From positions 1 through 42,242 of the forward strand of contig JAEIOG010000039.1 of the NCBI GenBank assembly GCA_016342495.1: 42,242 nucleotides of DNA, given 5' to 3'. Shown in pieces: positions 33,505-41,483 of the stretch (positions are counted from its first letter, which is position 1; each line of letters starts with the position of its first letter). Under the pieces are notes generated by a model. It was not told the origin of the DNA. It was given only the letters and a program-made list of their open reading frames with translations, and ran no database searches. This DNA comes from Phycisphaerae bacterium. Its GTDB lineage: Bacteria > Planctomycetota > Phycisphaerae > Sedimentisphaerales > SM23-30. The position numbers and the translations under genes are program-made.

Positions 33505-33897
33505 TTATCCAATTGCTGTAACTGGGCTTAAAATATCGTTAACTATCATCAATAAATGCCTTGGCCCAAACGGTTTATTAATACACAAATTGATGCCGGC
33601 AGCGTGCATTTCATCTTCATTTAAGGCAAAGCCACGAGCAGTCAACAGTATTGCTGGAATATTTTTGGTTGAGTCGATCTGTTTAAGCCGACTACATAAT
33701 TCCAGCCCCGACAAATATGGCATCTGATAATCAGTTATTATCATATCTGGCAGTTGGCTTTGTGCAATTTCAAAAGCATCTTTGCCATCTCTTGCGGTCA
33801 AAACTTCATATCCAGCATTTTTTAATTTTAAAGAAATCACATGCAGTATATGAATCTCATCATCTACAACCAAAACCTTTTTGCCAGTATTTGTCAT
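33505..33897 (-). CDS. single-domain response regulator
   Basis: This 130-residue CheY-like receiver has no output domain. It shows the acidic pair Asp12/Asp13, phosphoacceptor Asp56 in I-I-T-D-Y-Q-M-P, Thr86 in A-I-L-L-T-A and Lys108 in I-N-K-P-F. Its ATG begins 1 nt after the TGA of the sensor kinase, so the two are translationally coupled, and the HD-GYP gene follows after 29 nt. It probably relays the kinase signal by protein contact, with the HD-GYP protein or the secretion machinery as the obvious partner. The partner is inferred. Confidence 0.93.
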   Translation of the reverse strand: MTNTGKKVLVVDDEIHILHVISLKLKNAGYEVLTARDGKDAFEIAQSQLPDMIITDYQMPYLSGLELCSRLKQIDSTKNIPAILLTARGFALNEDEMHAAGINLCINKPFGPRHLLMIVNDILSPVTAIG

Positions 33898-33898
33898 T

Positions 33899-35356
33899 TC
33901 ACATATCCTCCGTTAGTTTAACTTGCTGTGTGGCCATAGGAATCGCAATACAAAATGTACATCCCTGATTTTCCTGACTTGCAACAGTGAGTCTGCCTCC
34001 ATGAACATTTTCCACAATTTGACGAGCCAGACTTAAGCCCAGACCGGTCCCTCCGGCCAAATCCTTGTGCGCCGGAACCCGGTAGAATCTGTCAAAAACC
34101 TGGCTTATGCAGGCTTGCGGGATACCGGGACCATCATCCTGAACTTCTATTAAGAGTTCGTTTTCCTTTTGCCTGACATCGAGATTGATATTTCCATTTT
34201 CATGGCAATACTTCACTGCATTGCTGACAAGATTAAGAATAGCCTGAATCAGCATTTCCCTGTCGGCTTCAAACTCACAAATAGCAGGAGAAATCGCACT
34301 TTGCAATGATATGTTTTTTTGACATACCTGAGGCATTACGATAGTCTTTATATCGGCTATTAATTCACCTATGTTTATAGTTTCATAATTGATTTTGTAA
34401 GCCTGGGACTCAATAGATGAAAAATTGAGTATTTCATCTATTAACAACTCCAGTTTTTTAGTTTGACTCTCTATTACCTGACAGAACTTGCCATGGTTAT
34501 CGGCCTCGCCATCATAAAGCATTTCGACATAAGCCCTGATGCTGGATAATGGTGTTTTAAGCTCATGTGATACGCCACTGACAAATTCATCCTGCATTCT
34601 GGCAAGTTCTTTTTCCTTGGTAAGGTCATGAATTACCACGACAACTCCCATCGGTTTTTTCGCCAGATCTTTGACGCTGCCAATTTTAATTTCAAGAATT
34701 AATTCCTGATCAGTTATAGGATGTTTTCTATGAATTTGCCGGATGACATCATTTCTGCCTGAACTTCGAACATATTTTATTAATTCGAGTAAATCCGGTT
34801 CATTAGCCAACACCTCATTTATCATTCTTCTGAAATTGAATTCCATGTTAAACTCAAAAAGCCCCTGAGCTACCGGGTTAGCCATCACCAGTTCATCATT
34901 TTCATCAATGACCAATACCGCTTCAGGAATACTATTTATTGCCGCTTCTATATGGCAGCGTTCAATTTCAGTAACATCAGCCTGAATTTTAAGCTCTTTA
35001 TTTTGAGTAACCAGATTCTTATGACAGAAACCAATATCAGTCAGATAATTATTAAATGCGGCAACCAGTTCAGATAATTCATCATCGGTATCAACCATTA
35101 TCATTCCAATTCGGCCTTCGCGGGCAAATTGCAACAACTGATTTTCTATATGGGATGTTGGGATACTGAACCGTATCGCTCGATCCCGCCAATACATAAC
35201 GCTAAGGATCATCGCAACAATAAGTAATGACCAGCTGAGCATACTGCTGTTATTAACCGACAAAGGCCAATCCGCAATAGTCCCAATGATCGTCAGCAAT
35301 ACGCATAGCCCAGCTATGAGAATCGGAGTATTAATTGTCCTTTTTATAATTATCAA
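33899..35356 (-). CDS. membrane sensor histidine kinase with PAS domain
   Basis: This 485-residue kinase starts at TTG with GGAGG 5 nt upstream. Two membrane helices (about 10-30 and 38-56) enclose only a few periplasmic residues. A HAMP-like segment (about 62-100), a short coiled coil and a PAS domain (about 125-235) follow: I-N-S-I-P-E-A-V-L-V-I-D-E-N-D. The HisKA phosphoacceptor is His264 (S-G-V-S-H-E-L-K-T-P-L). The HATPase domain shows the N box L-N-L-V-S-N-A-V-K-Y, G1 D-D-G-P-G-I-P and G2 G-G-T-G-L-G-L-S-L. With so little periplasmic sequence, it probably senses an internal or membrane signal. It is coupled to the response regulator. Confidence 0.93.
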   Translation of the reverse strand: MIIIKRTINTPILIAGLCVLLTIIGTIADWPLSVNNSSMLSWSLLIVAMILSVMYWRDRAIRFSIPTSHIENQLLQFAREGRIGMIMVDTDDELSELVAAFNNYLTDIGFCHKNLVTQNKELKIQADVTEIERCHIEAAINSIPEAVLVIDENDELVMANPVAQGLFEFNMEFNFRRMINEVLANEPDLLELIKYVRSSGRNDVIRQIHRKHPITDQELILEIKIGSVKDLAKKPMGVVVVIHDLTKEKELARMQDEFVSGVSHELKTPLSSIRAYVEMLYDGEADNHGKFCQVIESQTKKLELLIDEILNFSSIESQAYKINYETINIGELIADIKTIVMPQVCQKNISLQSAISPAICEFEADREMLIQAILNLVSNAVKYCHENGNINLDVRQKENELLIEVQDDGPGIPQACISQVFDRFYRVPAHKDLAGGTGLGLSLARQIVENVHGGRLTVASQENQGCTFCIAIPMATQQVKLTEDM

Positions 35357-35396
35357 ACCTGCCTCCTAATGGCAATTGTGATATATAGATATGGAA

Positions 35397-36599
35397 TCAA
35401 TATGATTTTATTTTACTCTGGCAAGCAGTCATCAATTCCTGGGCCAATGCCGTATCAGGATCGATTTGCAAAGCTCTGGCATAACAGTTCAAAGCTTCGG
35501 GAATTTTTTGCTGATGCTCATAAGAGCTGCCTAGTAAACAATATGCAAAGACATTTTTTTCATCGATACTCAAGACATGCTTTAAAGATTGTTCCGCCTG
35601 GATATATTGCGAATTTTTCATAGCGACATGAGCGACAATAATAATTGCGTCAACATAGTCCTTATCTAAGGCGATAGCCTTGCGAGCATACATTTCGGCT
35701 TTATTATAACTTTTAACCGCCAGAGCTGTCCGGGCCAGCCTGGTCCAGATAGCCGCACTAGAGGTGTCCCTGGCACTTACATATTCAAAGCAACGGCGGG
35801 CTTCATGGAATCTGCCCTGTTGGAAATAGCAATCGCCCAAAGCTAATTTGACTGGAACTGGAATGGGATTTTGCTCCATAATAAAGCGATCCCTGATTCT
35901 TTCCAGAACCCCAATTCCCTGATCATATTGACCATCATTGACAAGTGCCATCGCCAGAGATTCCTGAATAGTGATATTGTCGGGGCCATTGACCAGTGCT
36001 TTACGATACATAATCGCCGCGTCACGGTTTTTGCCTATATCGCGTAGAATATTGCCAGCAGCTACATAAAGAGCCTGCTCATTTATTCCATTTTGAAGCT
36101 GGGCGGTTATTAAATCAAAAGCCTTTGAATGTTCATTGTCTGTAACTAATAATTCAACCGCTGCCAGACAATATGAGATATTATCAGGAGCGATTTTCAG
36201 AGCTGATTGATAGGATTCCAATGCCAGTTTACGCTGAGCAATAGATTCAAAGGTTATGCCCAGCCAATAATAACTAATGGCATTATCGGGGTTGATTGAT
36301 ATGGCTTTTTCAAAACATTGTATCGCATCACTATTATTATTCTGAGCAAAACAAATTTGTCCCATGAGATGATATGCCGCAGCAGAATTCGGGGCCTGCT
36401 GCAATATCCGATCAACAGCAGCTAAAGCTTTTTCATACTGTTTAGCTTCATATTGGTTTTCGGCCAAACTAAGAGCCAGATTGACACGGGTCTGATTCCA
36501 TTGTCGCTGGACAGGATTGCTGCCCTTTTTGTGACAGCCACTACTCGCCAGGGGCAATATTAACAATAATAACAATAAAGTTTTGGATACAGATTTCAT
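35397..36599 (-). CDS. TPR lipoprotein
   Basis: This 400-residue protein has a lipoprotein signal peptide (MKSVSKTLLLLLLILPLASSGC, lipidation at Cys22). About nine tetratricopeptide repeats follow, visible as A-x-x-x-L-G/M-x-x-x-x-x-x-x-x-x-A-x-x-x-F/Y-x-x-A-L-x-I-x-P units spaced 34 residues apart. It lies 35 nt downstream of the secretin gene and 40 nt upstream of the kinase. TPR lipoproteins (PilF/PilW type) act as secretin pilotins in type IV pilus systems, so a role in localising the neighbouring secretin is plausible but inferred. Confidence 0.87.
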   Translation of the reverse strand: MKSVSKTLLLLLLILPLASSGCHKKGSNPVQRQWNQTRVNLALSLAENQYEAKQYEKALAAVDRILQQAPNSAAAYHLMGQICFAQNNNSDAIQCFEKAISINPDNAISYYWLGITFESIAQRKLALESYQSALKIAPDNISYCLAAVELLVTDNEHSKAFDLITAQLQNGINEQALYVAAGNILRDIGKNRDAAIMYRKALVNGPDNITIQESLAMALVNDGQYDQGIGVLERIRDRFIMEQNPIPVPVKLALGDCYFQQGRFHEARRCFEYVSARDTSSAAIWTRLARTALAVKSYNKAEMYARKAIALDKDYVDAIIIVAHVAMKNSQYIQAEQSLKHVLSIDEKNVFAYCLLGSSYEHQQKIPEALNCYARALQIDPDTALAQELMTACQSKIKSY

Positions 36600-36634
36600 T
36601 ATTTTACTCTTTAGTAATTAATTATAAGTGATAA

Positions 36635-38887
36635 TTAGAATTGCTTATTAGAACTACTGGCAACATCAACAGTGCCAAAATATGAATCGATAAACCAATG
36701 TGCAGATTCGCCAGTTAATTCAGTGAAAAATACACTGCCTTCTTCTGCCGCTGCATTAGCCGGTATCTTTGGCAAATATGGACCAAAAATCCCATTTTCA
36801 TTTATATTACCATCAATATCAGTTTTATTTGTCAAACGACTTGCAATAATGTTTGAATCTTTTTCAGTTGATCCGTCGCTATTCTGCCAGGGATATAAAT
36901 TATTATGTTGAATTTTATATAGTTCGCATTGTGAACGCAAAGTCTGCAAGCCTGATTGCGTTGCTGCATTCATCATATCAGCAGGCTCAACAACCACCTC
37001 AAGGGCATCTTGAAAATCAGTTCGAGCAACATCCTGCTCTAAAGCTAACCCAGGTGATAATGCCTGCTTTTGTTCCTCATGGAGCATATCCCGCTGGATC
37101 ATATCCTGCATAAAGTTTTTCATATTGCCAACACTGCCATCATAAATTTCCCGACAACGAAGCTCGTCACGCAACATCTGGGCATCACCAAACAGAGGAC
37201 TGATATTACATGCCATATCTGCATGCCAGAGTGCACGTTTTTTATTGCCGACATTCATTAATTCATTGGCACGCTGGAAATGATAATTAGCAATTTTTTC
37301 ACGCGACACGACACTGATATTTTCACGGGCACCCAGCATCAAACGATTAGATTTATGCAATGCATCCTGACCCATATCGTTGGCCACATCATTATTAATA
37401 ATATGGGGTGTAATCATGAAGATAACTTCTTCTTTTTTGTTTTCATCTTTTTTGCTGCGGAACAGATTACCCACAACAGGCAGGCCGCCTAATACTGGTA
37501 TCTGGCTTCTGGTTTCGGCATTTCTTTCTCGGAACAAACCACCGATAACAATGGTATTACCATCTTTAACCAAAACATTAGCTTTAACTTCTGTCAAAGT
37601 TTTTTCAGGAAGATTTTCGCCATTACCTTTGGCTACAACTTTACCTGTACTGTCTTCAGGATGTAGTTCCAGACGAATATAGCCATCACTCATCACAAAT
37701 GGTCTAAATCGCAGTATGGTACCGGTTTCCAGCATTTCAACAGTTGAAACCGAAGCTGTTCCGGTAGCTTCGGTGCTACCTAGATAACCCTGTTCGCCAC
37801 CAACTCTGACCAGACCATATTGTTTATTGAGGGTAAGAACTTTAGGATTGCCTAAGGTTACGACATCAGTAATGTTTTCCAGAGCTTTGATAAACAGGCC
37901 AATATTATTTTTAACCACGCCGATTTTCAAACCACCACTGCCAATATCAGCACTGATATCAGTACCGGACAAGCCAGAAATACTGCCACCTGCAACATCG
38001 CCAAAAACGCCGGCGACATCACCAAAATCAACACCACCCATAACATTAAAATCGACACCCAGCTCATTTACATCATCTAAAGATGCAACTAAAATAGTTG
38101 CTTCGATCATAACCTGCAGGGGCCTGATATCAATATCATTAAGTACATTTTCAACTTTATCCAGCACTTCCGGATAATCGACTAAAAGCAGATGATTACT
38201 GCCAGCCCAATCGTCATTACTGTCTTCATTAGTGCTTGACTTTGGTGTCTGAGACACTTCTGCATCACTGCTTAATAATGGTTTAATCACATCATAAGCG
38301 TCAGAAGCTGAAATATAATTCAGTTGAAACACCCGGGATTCTGTCTTACGATTAGCTAATTCAATCTTAGCAATCTCCTCTAAGGTATAAACACATATAA
38401 AAGATTCTTCTTCTATATAGGCAAAACTGTTAGTTTTCAAAACAACATCTAATGCTTCACGTGGCGTCACATCTGTCAAACTGACAGTCACATCACCTCT
38501 AACCCCGCGTGATGGTATAATATTTTTGCCAAGATCGACACTGACCATTTTTAGAAAGTCGGTTATATCGCTTTTATGTAAATATGACCTGGTACCACTT
38601 TCGATACTGACTAAGACACTTTTGCTTTCTACCTGTTTTACCGCTTCAGGAGCTTTAACTACCTCAACCGCTTGTTCAACAGCCTCAACAGCAGTTTCAA
38701 CCTTTTCTTTTGGCTCAGCTTCCACAGGTTCGCCAGCGACACCTTCGGCCAGATCAGATATTGGCTCTTCTTCCAGCTTGGGAGCCATTTCTCTTTTGAT
38801 AAGCTCGTCAGAGACTTCCTGTTGTGCAAAAACCAAACCCGAGAAAGCCAAAAGTACAATTGTCAATAAAACATAATTACGATTCAT
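36635..38887 (-). CDS. secretin with C-terminal prepilin-head domain (fusion)
   Basis: This 750-residue exported protein has signal peptide MNRNYVLLTIVLLAFSGLVFA. A Glu/Val-rich linker is followed by an STN/N0-like domain (about 90-170) and one N1-like domain (about 185-270, F-Q-L-N-Y-I-S-A-S-D-A-Y). The secretin barrel (about 275-515) shows P-L-Q-V-M-I-E-A-T-I-L-V-A-S, N-P-K-V-L-T-L-N, G-N-T-I-V-I-G-G-L-F, I-P-V-L-G-G-L-P-V-V-G-N-L-F-R and E-V-I-F-M-I-T-P-H-I-I. A TPR-like pair follows (about 545-580). Residues 645-750 match the head of the prepilin at 41055-41483 (SGLQTLRSQCELYK identical, then Q-H, Y-P-W, K-T-D, F-G-P-Y), without the pilin hydrophobic helix. AGGAG lies 8 nt before ATG. The TPR lipoprotein gene follows after 35 nt. 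Confidence 0.88.
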   Translation of the reverse strand: MNRNYVLLTIVLLAFSGLVFAQQEVSDELIKREMAPKLEEEPISDLAEGVAGEPVEAEPKEKVETAVEAVEQAVEVVKAPEAVKQVESKSVLVSIESGTRSYLHKSDITDFLKMVSVDLGKNIIPSRGVRGDVTVSLTDVTPREALDVVLKTNSFAYIEEESFICVYTLEEIAKIELANRKTESRVFQLNYISASDAYDVIKPLLSSDAEVSQTPKSSTNEDSNDDWAGSNHLLLVDYPEVLDKVENVLNDIDIRPLQVMIEATILVASLDDVNELGVDFNVMGGVDFGDVAGVFGDVAGGSISGLSGTDISADIGSGGLKIGVVKNNIGLFIKALENITDVVTLGNPKVLTLNKQYGLVRVGGEQGYLGSTEATGTASVSTVEMLETGTILRFRPFVMSDGYIRLELHPEDSTGKVVAKGNGENLPEKTLTEVKANVLVKDGNTIVIGGLFRERNAETRSQIPVLGGLPVVGNLFRSKKDENKKEEVIFMITPHIINNDVANDMGQDALHKSNRLMLGARENISVVSREKIANYHFQRANELMNVGNKKRALWHADMACNISPLFGDAQMLRDELRCREIYDGSVGNMKNFMQDMIQRDMLHEEQKQALSPGLALEQDVARTDFQDALEVVVEPADMMNAATQSGLQTLRSQCELYKIQHNNLYPWQNSDGSTEKDSNIIASRLTNKTDIDGNINENGIFGPYLPKIPANAAAEEGSVFFTELTGESAHWFIDSYFGTVDVASSSNKQF

Positions 38888-39114
38888 AATGTAACTCCTG
38901 ATGACGTTTTATGTCATCTTCTTGTACGCCAAAGCTAAATTTACAAATAAAAGCTTTGTTCTTAGTTTCTATATCGTCCACTAATTGTACCTCTTTTAGA
39001 TATTACACCATTTGTATTGGACATTATTTAATTTTGTTGACTGCATAATCAGCACAATCATCGCAGGCTATGTACTTAACCTAAAATACGCGTTTAAGCC
39101 TATAATAACGCTGA

Positions 39115-39624
39115 TTATTCAATTGTTATTTTTCCTGTAACAGGCTGCACAGTTATTTTTCTGGATAATTCTTTGCCTGTAAGTTCAACTGAGCCATCTG
39201 CCAGATCGACACCAACATCACTGTAAGGTCGGGCCATTCCGTCATATAGCAAGTAATCTCCCGCATCAAAATCGATATTTTCCATAGCTATCCCGGCATA
39301 GCTGGGTTCCCCAAAACTCATCTGATAATCTTGTTTAGTTATAGGATGCTTGATAGTCCCATAACTAAGGTCGTTATTCTGAATTTGAATTGTAACCGTC
39401 TGGTCATCTGAACTGAATACTACCCGGTGGATCTTACCTGTTGCGATACTTTGAGTCTGGGCATAAGTCAAAGCATTATTAAGATCTATCGCTGCGCTGT
39501 TAAGTATAAATTCTTCGGTATCTGCCATCGCCGGGACAATAATAGCTGCAGCAATCGCAAGGATCACTACCACCATCAAAATCTCTGCCAGGGTAAAACC
39601 GGATTGTCTATACTTTTGCAACAT
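39115..39624 (-). CDS. GspH-like pseudopilin
   Basis: This 169-residue prepilin has the cleavage site RQSG^FTLAEILMVVVILAIAAAII, with Glu at +5. The helix ends in D-L-N-N-A-L-T-Y-A-Q-T-Q-S-I-A-T-G-K-I-H-R-V-V-F, the typical GspH/FimT pattern, followed by beta strands. I use the ATG at 39624; a longer in-frame start at 39714 would add 30 residues encoded in intergenic repeat sequence and is unlikely. It is the last pilin gene before the secretin gene, from which it is separated by 227 nt. Confidence 0.87.
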   Translation of the reverse strand: MLQKYRQSGFTLAEILMVVVILAIAAAIIVPAMADTEEFILNSAAIDLNNALTYAQTQSIATGKIHRVVFSSDDQTVTIQIQNNDLSYGTIKHPITKQDYQMSFGEPSYAGIAMENIDFDAGDYLLYDGMARPYSDVGVDLADGSVELTGKELSRKITVQPVTGKITIE

Positions 39625-39650
39625 TTTCCATCTCTCACATAATCTTTTCA

Positions 39651-39675
39651 GTAGAGACAAGGAATGCCTTGTCTC
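39651..39675. repeat. palindrome related to 29934-29961
   Basis: GTAGAGACAAGG and CCTTGTCTC form a dyad around AATG, of the same GTAGAGAC...GTCTC class as the element at 29934. It lies directly before intergenic repeat copy B, upstream of the GspH-like gene. Confidence 0.6.
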
Positions 39676-39708
39676 CTCTGCTAGCCGAAGTAGCATGGCA
39701 ACCACTTT

Positions 39709-39782
39709 GCCCATGCTGATAAAATTACATCGCAGTAGCGATACCGATTATCGTATATTACTTCACTTGGCTAAAGTGTTAC
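39709..39782 (+). repeat. intergenic repeat, copy B
   Basis: GCCCATGCTGATAAAATTACATCGC matches copy A over the core, then A-G-T-A-G-C-G-A-T-A-C-C. The left hairpin arm is lost (CCACTTT in place of ATGGGCTAT). The right part, CTTCACTTGGCTAAAGTGTT, is shared with copy C but not with copy A. Confidence 0.7.
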
Positions 39783-39785
39783 GAA

Positions 39786-40073
39786 TTATTTACCTTTGTC
39801 TTTGTCTTTGCGTTTAACCTGCTCAGCGGTAACGATTTGCACTTTAACCCCGCCAGATGTCAAAGTCTGCTGAACTTTATCAACCGAGGCCTTAACCGCT
39901 TCTAATTGACTGATAACATCATTAAGTTGTTTCCCGCTATCAGGTATTGCCGCATTAGCCGTTGACAGTGTAGAAGGTGCATGACCCCACAAACCAACAC
40001 TGACAACCAATAATAAAACCGCTATAACGGTTAAAATAAATCTTGTATACTTATCAACTGTAACTACCATCAT
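39786..40073 (-). CDS. small single-pass membrane protein of the pilin cluster
   Basis: This 95-residue protein (94 if the second of two adjacent ATG codons at 40070 is used; AGGGG spacing favours it slightly) has one membrane helix near residues 11-29 (FILTVIAVLLLVVSVGLW). A short helical coiled-coil segment (L-N-D-V-I-S-Q-L-E-A-V-K-A-S-V-D-K-V-Q-Q-T-L) and a basic tail K-R-K-D-K-D-K-G-K follow. It is not recognised as a named family. It lies 55 nt after one prepilin gene and before the GspH-like gene, so a role in pilus assembly is possible. Confidence 0.7.
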   Translation of the reverse strand: MMVVTVDKYTRFILTVIAVLLLVVSVGLWGHAPSTLSTANAAIPDSGKQLNDVISQLEAVKASVDKVQQTLTSGGVKVQIVTAEQVKRKDKDKGK

Positions 40074-40128
40074 ATTTCCCCTGTTTTTTTTGCTTTCTTA
40101 CTCACTTGCTCTCTTACTCTCTTAAATT

Positions 40129-40626
40129 TCAATACTCATAATAACTTTCGCCACTTAAATCATTTCCGACAGAATTTGCACGAAAATCAATTTCAGCGGC
40201 TTTATAAATCCAACCTATTTCATTGCCACCGGTTGGCTCTGCGGGCATATCATCTGCATTTTGAATAACTTGAACAGCACTTGCTTTAGTTAAGGGATTT
40301 TCTGGTATAACACTTAAATAAGGGCCATAGCGAAACACATCGCTTTTGCTCTCATCGACATTACCATTTTGATCGGTAAATTTGGTAAGCTGATCAATAA
40401 AATTCTGCTCACTTAAGTTAGCTCCCTTATAACCAGGGGCCATTCCGTCATGCTGAGCCCGATAGATACTTATCTGAGTCCGCATAACCCGAAGATTTTC
40501 CATCATCATGGCTTCCTGAGATTCCATCGCGGCGCTGGAAAACTGTGGAATAACAATAGCTGCCAATATCCCTATGATTATCACAACTATTAATATTTCA
40601 ACTAGCGTAAAAGCATTGGCTTTCAT
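40129..40626 (-). CDS. type IV prepilin / GspG-like pseudopilin
   Basis: This 165-residue prepilin has the N terminus MKANA^FTLVEILIVVIIIGILAAIVIPQF, with Glu at +5. The residue before the cut is Ala rather than the usual Gly, an accepted but less common variant. The head shows L-R-V-M-R-T-Q-I-S-I-Y-R-A-Q-H-D, and Y-G-P-Y-L-S-V-I-P-E-N-P, the same family as the 41055 prepilin and the secretin tail. The start at 40626 is set by GAGGTG 6 nt upstream; the longer frame is not supported. A 23-bp inverted repeat lies 54 nt upstream. Confidence 0.88.
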   Translation of the reverse strand: MKANAFTLVEILIVVIIIGILAAIVIPQFSSAAMESQEAMMMENLRVMRTQISIYRAQHDGMAPGYKGANLSEQNFIDQLTKFTDQNGNVDESKSDVFRYGPYLSVIPENPLTKASAVQVIQNADDMPAEPTGGNEIGWIYKAAEIDFRANSVGNDLSGESYYEY

Positions 40627-40679
40627 ATAACACCTCAAATGAATTTTATCTAAGTAGGCTAACAACATCTACTTAACTG

Positions 40680-40753
40680 GTTTGAAAGTGCGAAAGTATG
40701 AACAAATGGAAGTTGAACGTAAAACTGCATTTCATACTTTCGCACTTTCAAAC
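40680..40753. repeat. 23-bp perfect inverted repeat
   Basis: The arms at 40680-40702 (starting GTTTGAAAGTGCGAAAGTAT) and 40731-40753 are exact reverse complements around a 28-nt centre. No T-run follows on either side. It lies immediately upstream of the 40129-40626 prepilin. It may be an RNA hairpin in the leader or the remnant of a small transposable element. Confidence 0.85.
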
Positions 40754-40760
40754 ATAAATA

Positions 40761-40831
40761 AACACCACTGACAATCCCTAGCTTGGGTATATACTTTATT
40801 GGACCCGGCACACCTAAAATCGCAAAACAGC
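40761..40831 (+). repeat. direct repeat, first copy
   Basis: About 71 nt, including GCTTGGGTATATACTTTATT followed by GGACCC and ending AAAATCGCAAAACAGC, are repeated at 40926-40998 with few differences. The two copies flank intergenic repeat copy C. Confidence 0.8.
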
Positions 40832-40832
40832 A

Positions 40833-40920
40833 AGTAGGATGGGCTATGCCCATGCTGATAAAAATCATATCGCGATAGCGATACCTATTATTCGTATTGC
40901 TTCACTTGGATAAAATGTTA
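40833..40920 (+). repeat. intergenic repeat, copy C
   Basis: GTAGGATGGGCTATGCCCAT and the ATCGC-gata-GCGAT hairpin match copy A. Downstream, TTCACTTGGATAAAATGTTA matches copy B. It is therefore the longest copy and joins the two partial ones. Confidence 0.8.
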
Positions 40921-40925
40921 CGATA

Positions 40926-40998
40926 AACACAACTGGCAATCCCCCAAGCTTGGGTATATACTTTATTGGACCCTGTGCACCAAAAATCGCAAAACAGC
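40926..40998 (+). repeat. direct repeat, second copy
   Basis: This is the second copy of the 40761-40831 sequence (GCTTGGGTATATACTTTATT and flanks). It ends at the terminator hairpin of the 41055-41483 prepilin. Confidence 0.8.
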
Positions 40999-41025
40999 CC
41001 GACAGTAAACATTTTACTGTCGGGC
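40997..41025 (-). terminator. rho-independent terminator of prepilin gene
   Basis: GCCCGACAGTAAA and TTTACTGTCGGGC form a perfect 13-bp stem with a 3-nt loop, 29 nt after the prepilin stop. On the minus strand TGTTTTGCGATTTTT follows, a T-rich though interrupted tract. It should separate this prepilin from the rest of the cluster. Confidence 0.7.
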
Positions 41026-41054
41026 CGGTTATCTATACCAATTCTGGCTTATAC

Positions 41055-41483
41055 TTATTCAGGTTTCTGGGCATCTGGAAGAATGGTACCCAAGGTTGTG
41101 ATAATCCAGTGATTTGTGCCATCAGCAGTATCTTCATCAACAAACAGAGCACCAGTTGCAAACGGATTTTCAGGTGTTGTTGGGAAATATGGACCAAAGT
41201 TACCAGCAGCAAGACCTGTAACATCAGTTTTGCTTTCCATAATACCAGCAATATCAGCAAAAGCGGCTGCCTGGTCCCATGGATAATTATCACTATGCTG
41301 AACCTTATATAGTTCACACTGACTTCTAAGGGTTTGCAAGCCACTGGTCAGGCTGGATTCTTTGGCATCCTGTGATGCATTGGAAAACTGCGGGATAATA
41401 ATCGCAGCTAAGATACCTAAAATAATCACAACGATCAAAATTTCGACAAGTGTAAAACCATTTGTATTTTTATTAATTCTCAT
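41055..41483 (-). CDS. type IV prepilin / GspG-like pseudopilin, parent-like of secretin tail
   Basis: This 142-residue prepilin is cut at NTNG^FTLVEILIVVIILGILAAIIIPQF, with Glu at +5. Head residues 47-142 begin S-G-L-Q-T-L-R-S-Q-C-E-L-Y-K-V-Q-H and continue with Y-P-W, E-S-K-T-D, F-G-P-Y-F-P-T-T-P-E-N-P and H-W-I. These match the last 105 residues of the secretin at 36635-38887. AAGGAAC lies upstream of the ATG. A stand-alone terminator follows, so it may be the highly expressed major pilin of this locus. Whether it forms a true pilus or a pseudopilus cannot be read. Confidence 0.9.
   Translation of the reverse strand: MRINKNTNGFTLVEILIVVIILGILAAIIIPQFSNASQDAKESSLTSGLQTLRSQCELYKVQHSDNYPWDQAAAFADIAGIMESKTDVTGLAAGNFGPYFPTTPENPFATGALFVDEDTADGTNHWIITTLGTILPDAQKPE

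Noticed and set aside
39625-39714. Longer N terminus for the GspH-like pseudopilin
   Set aside because: It would place 30 residues encoded by repeat sequence before a prepilin signal that must be near the N terminus.
40129-41483. Tandem duplication of the two prepilin genes
   Set aside because: The heads share family motifs but differ too much in sequence and length for a recent duplication; the close match is between the 41055 prepilin and the secretin tail.
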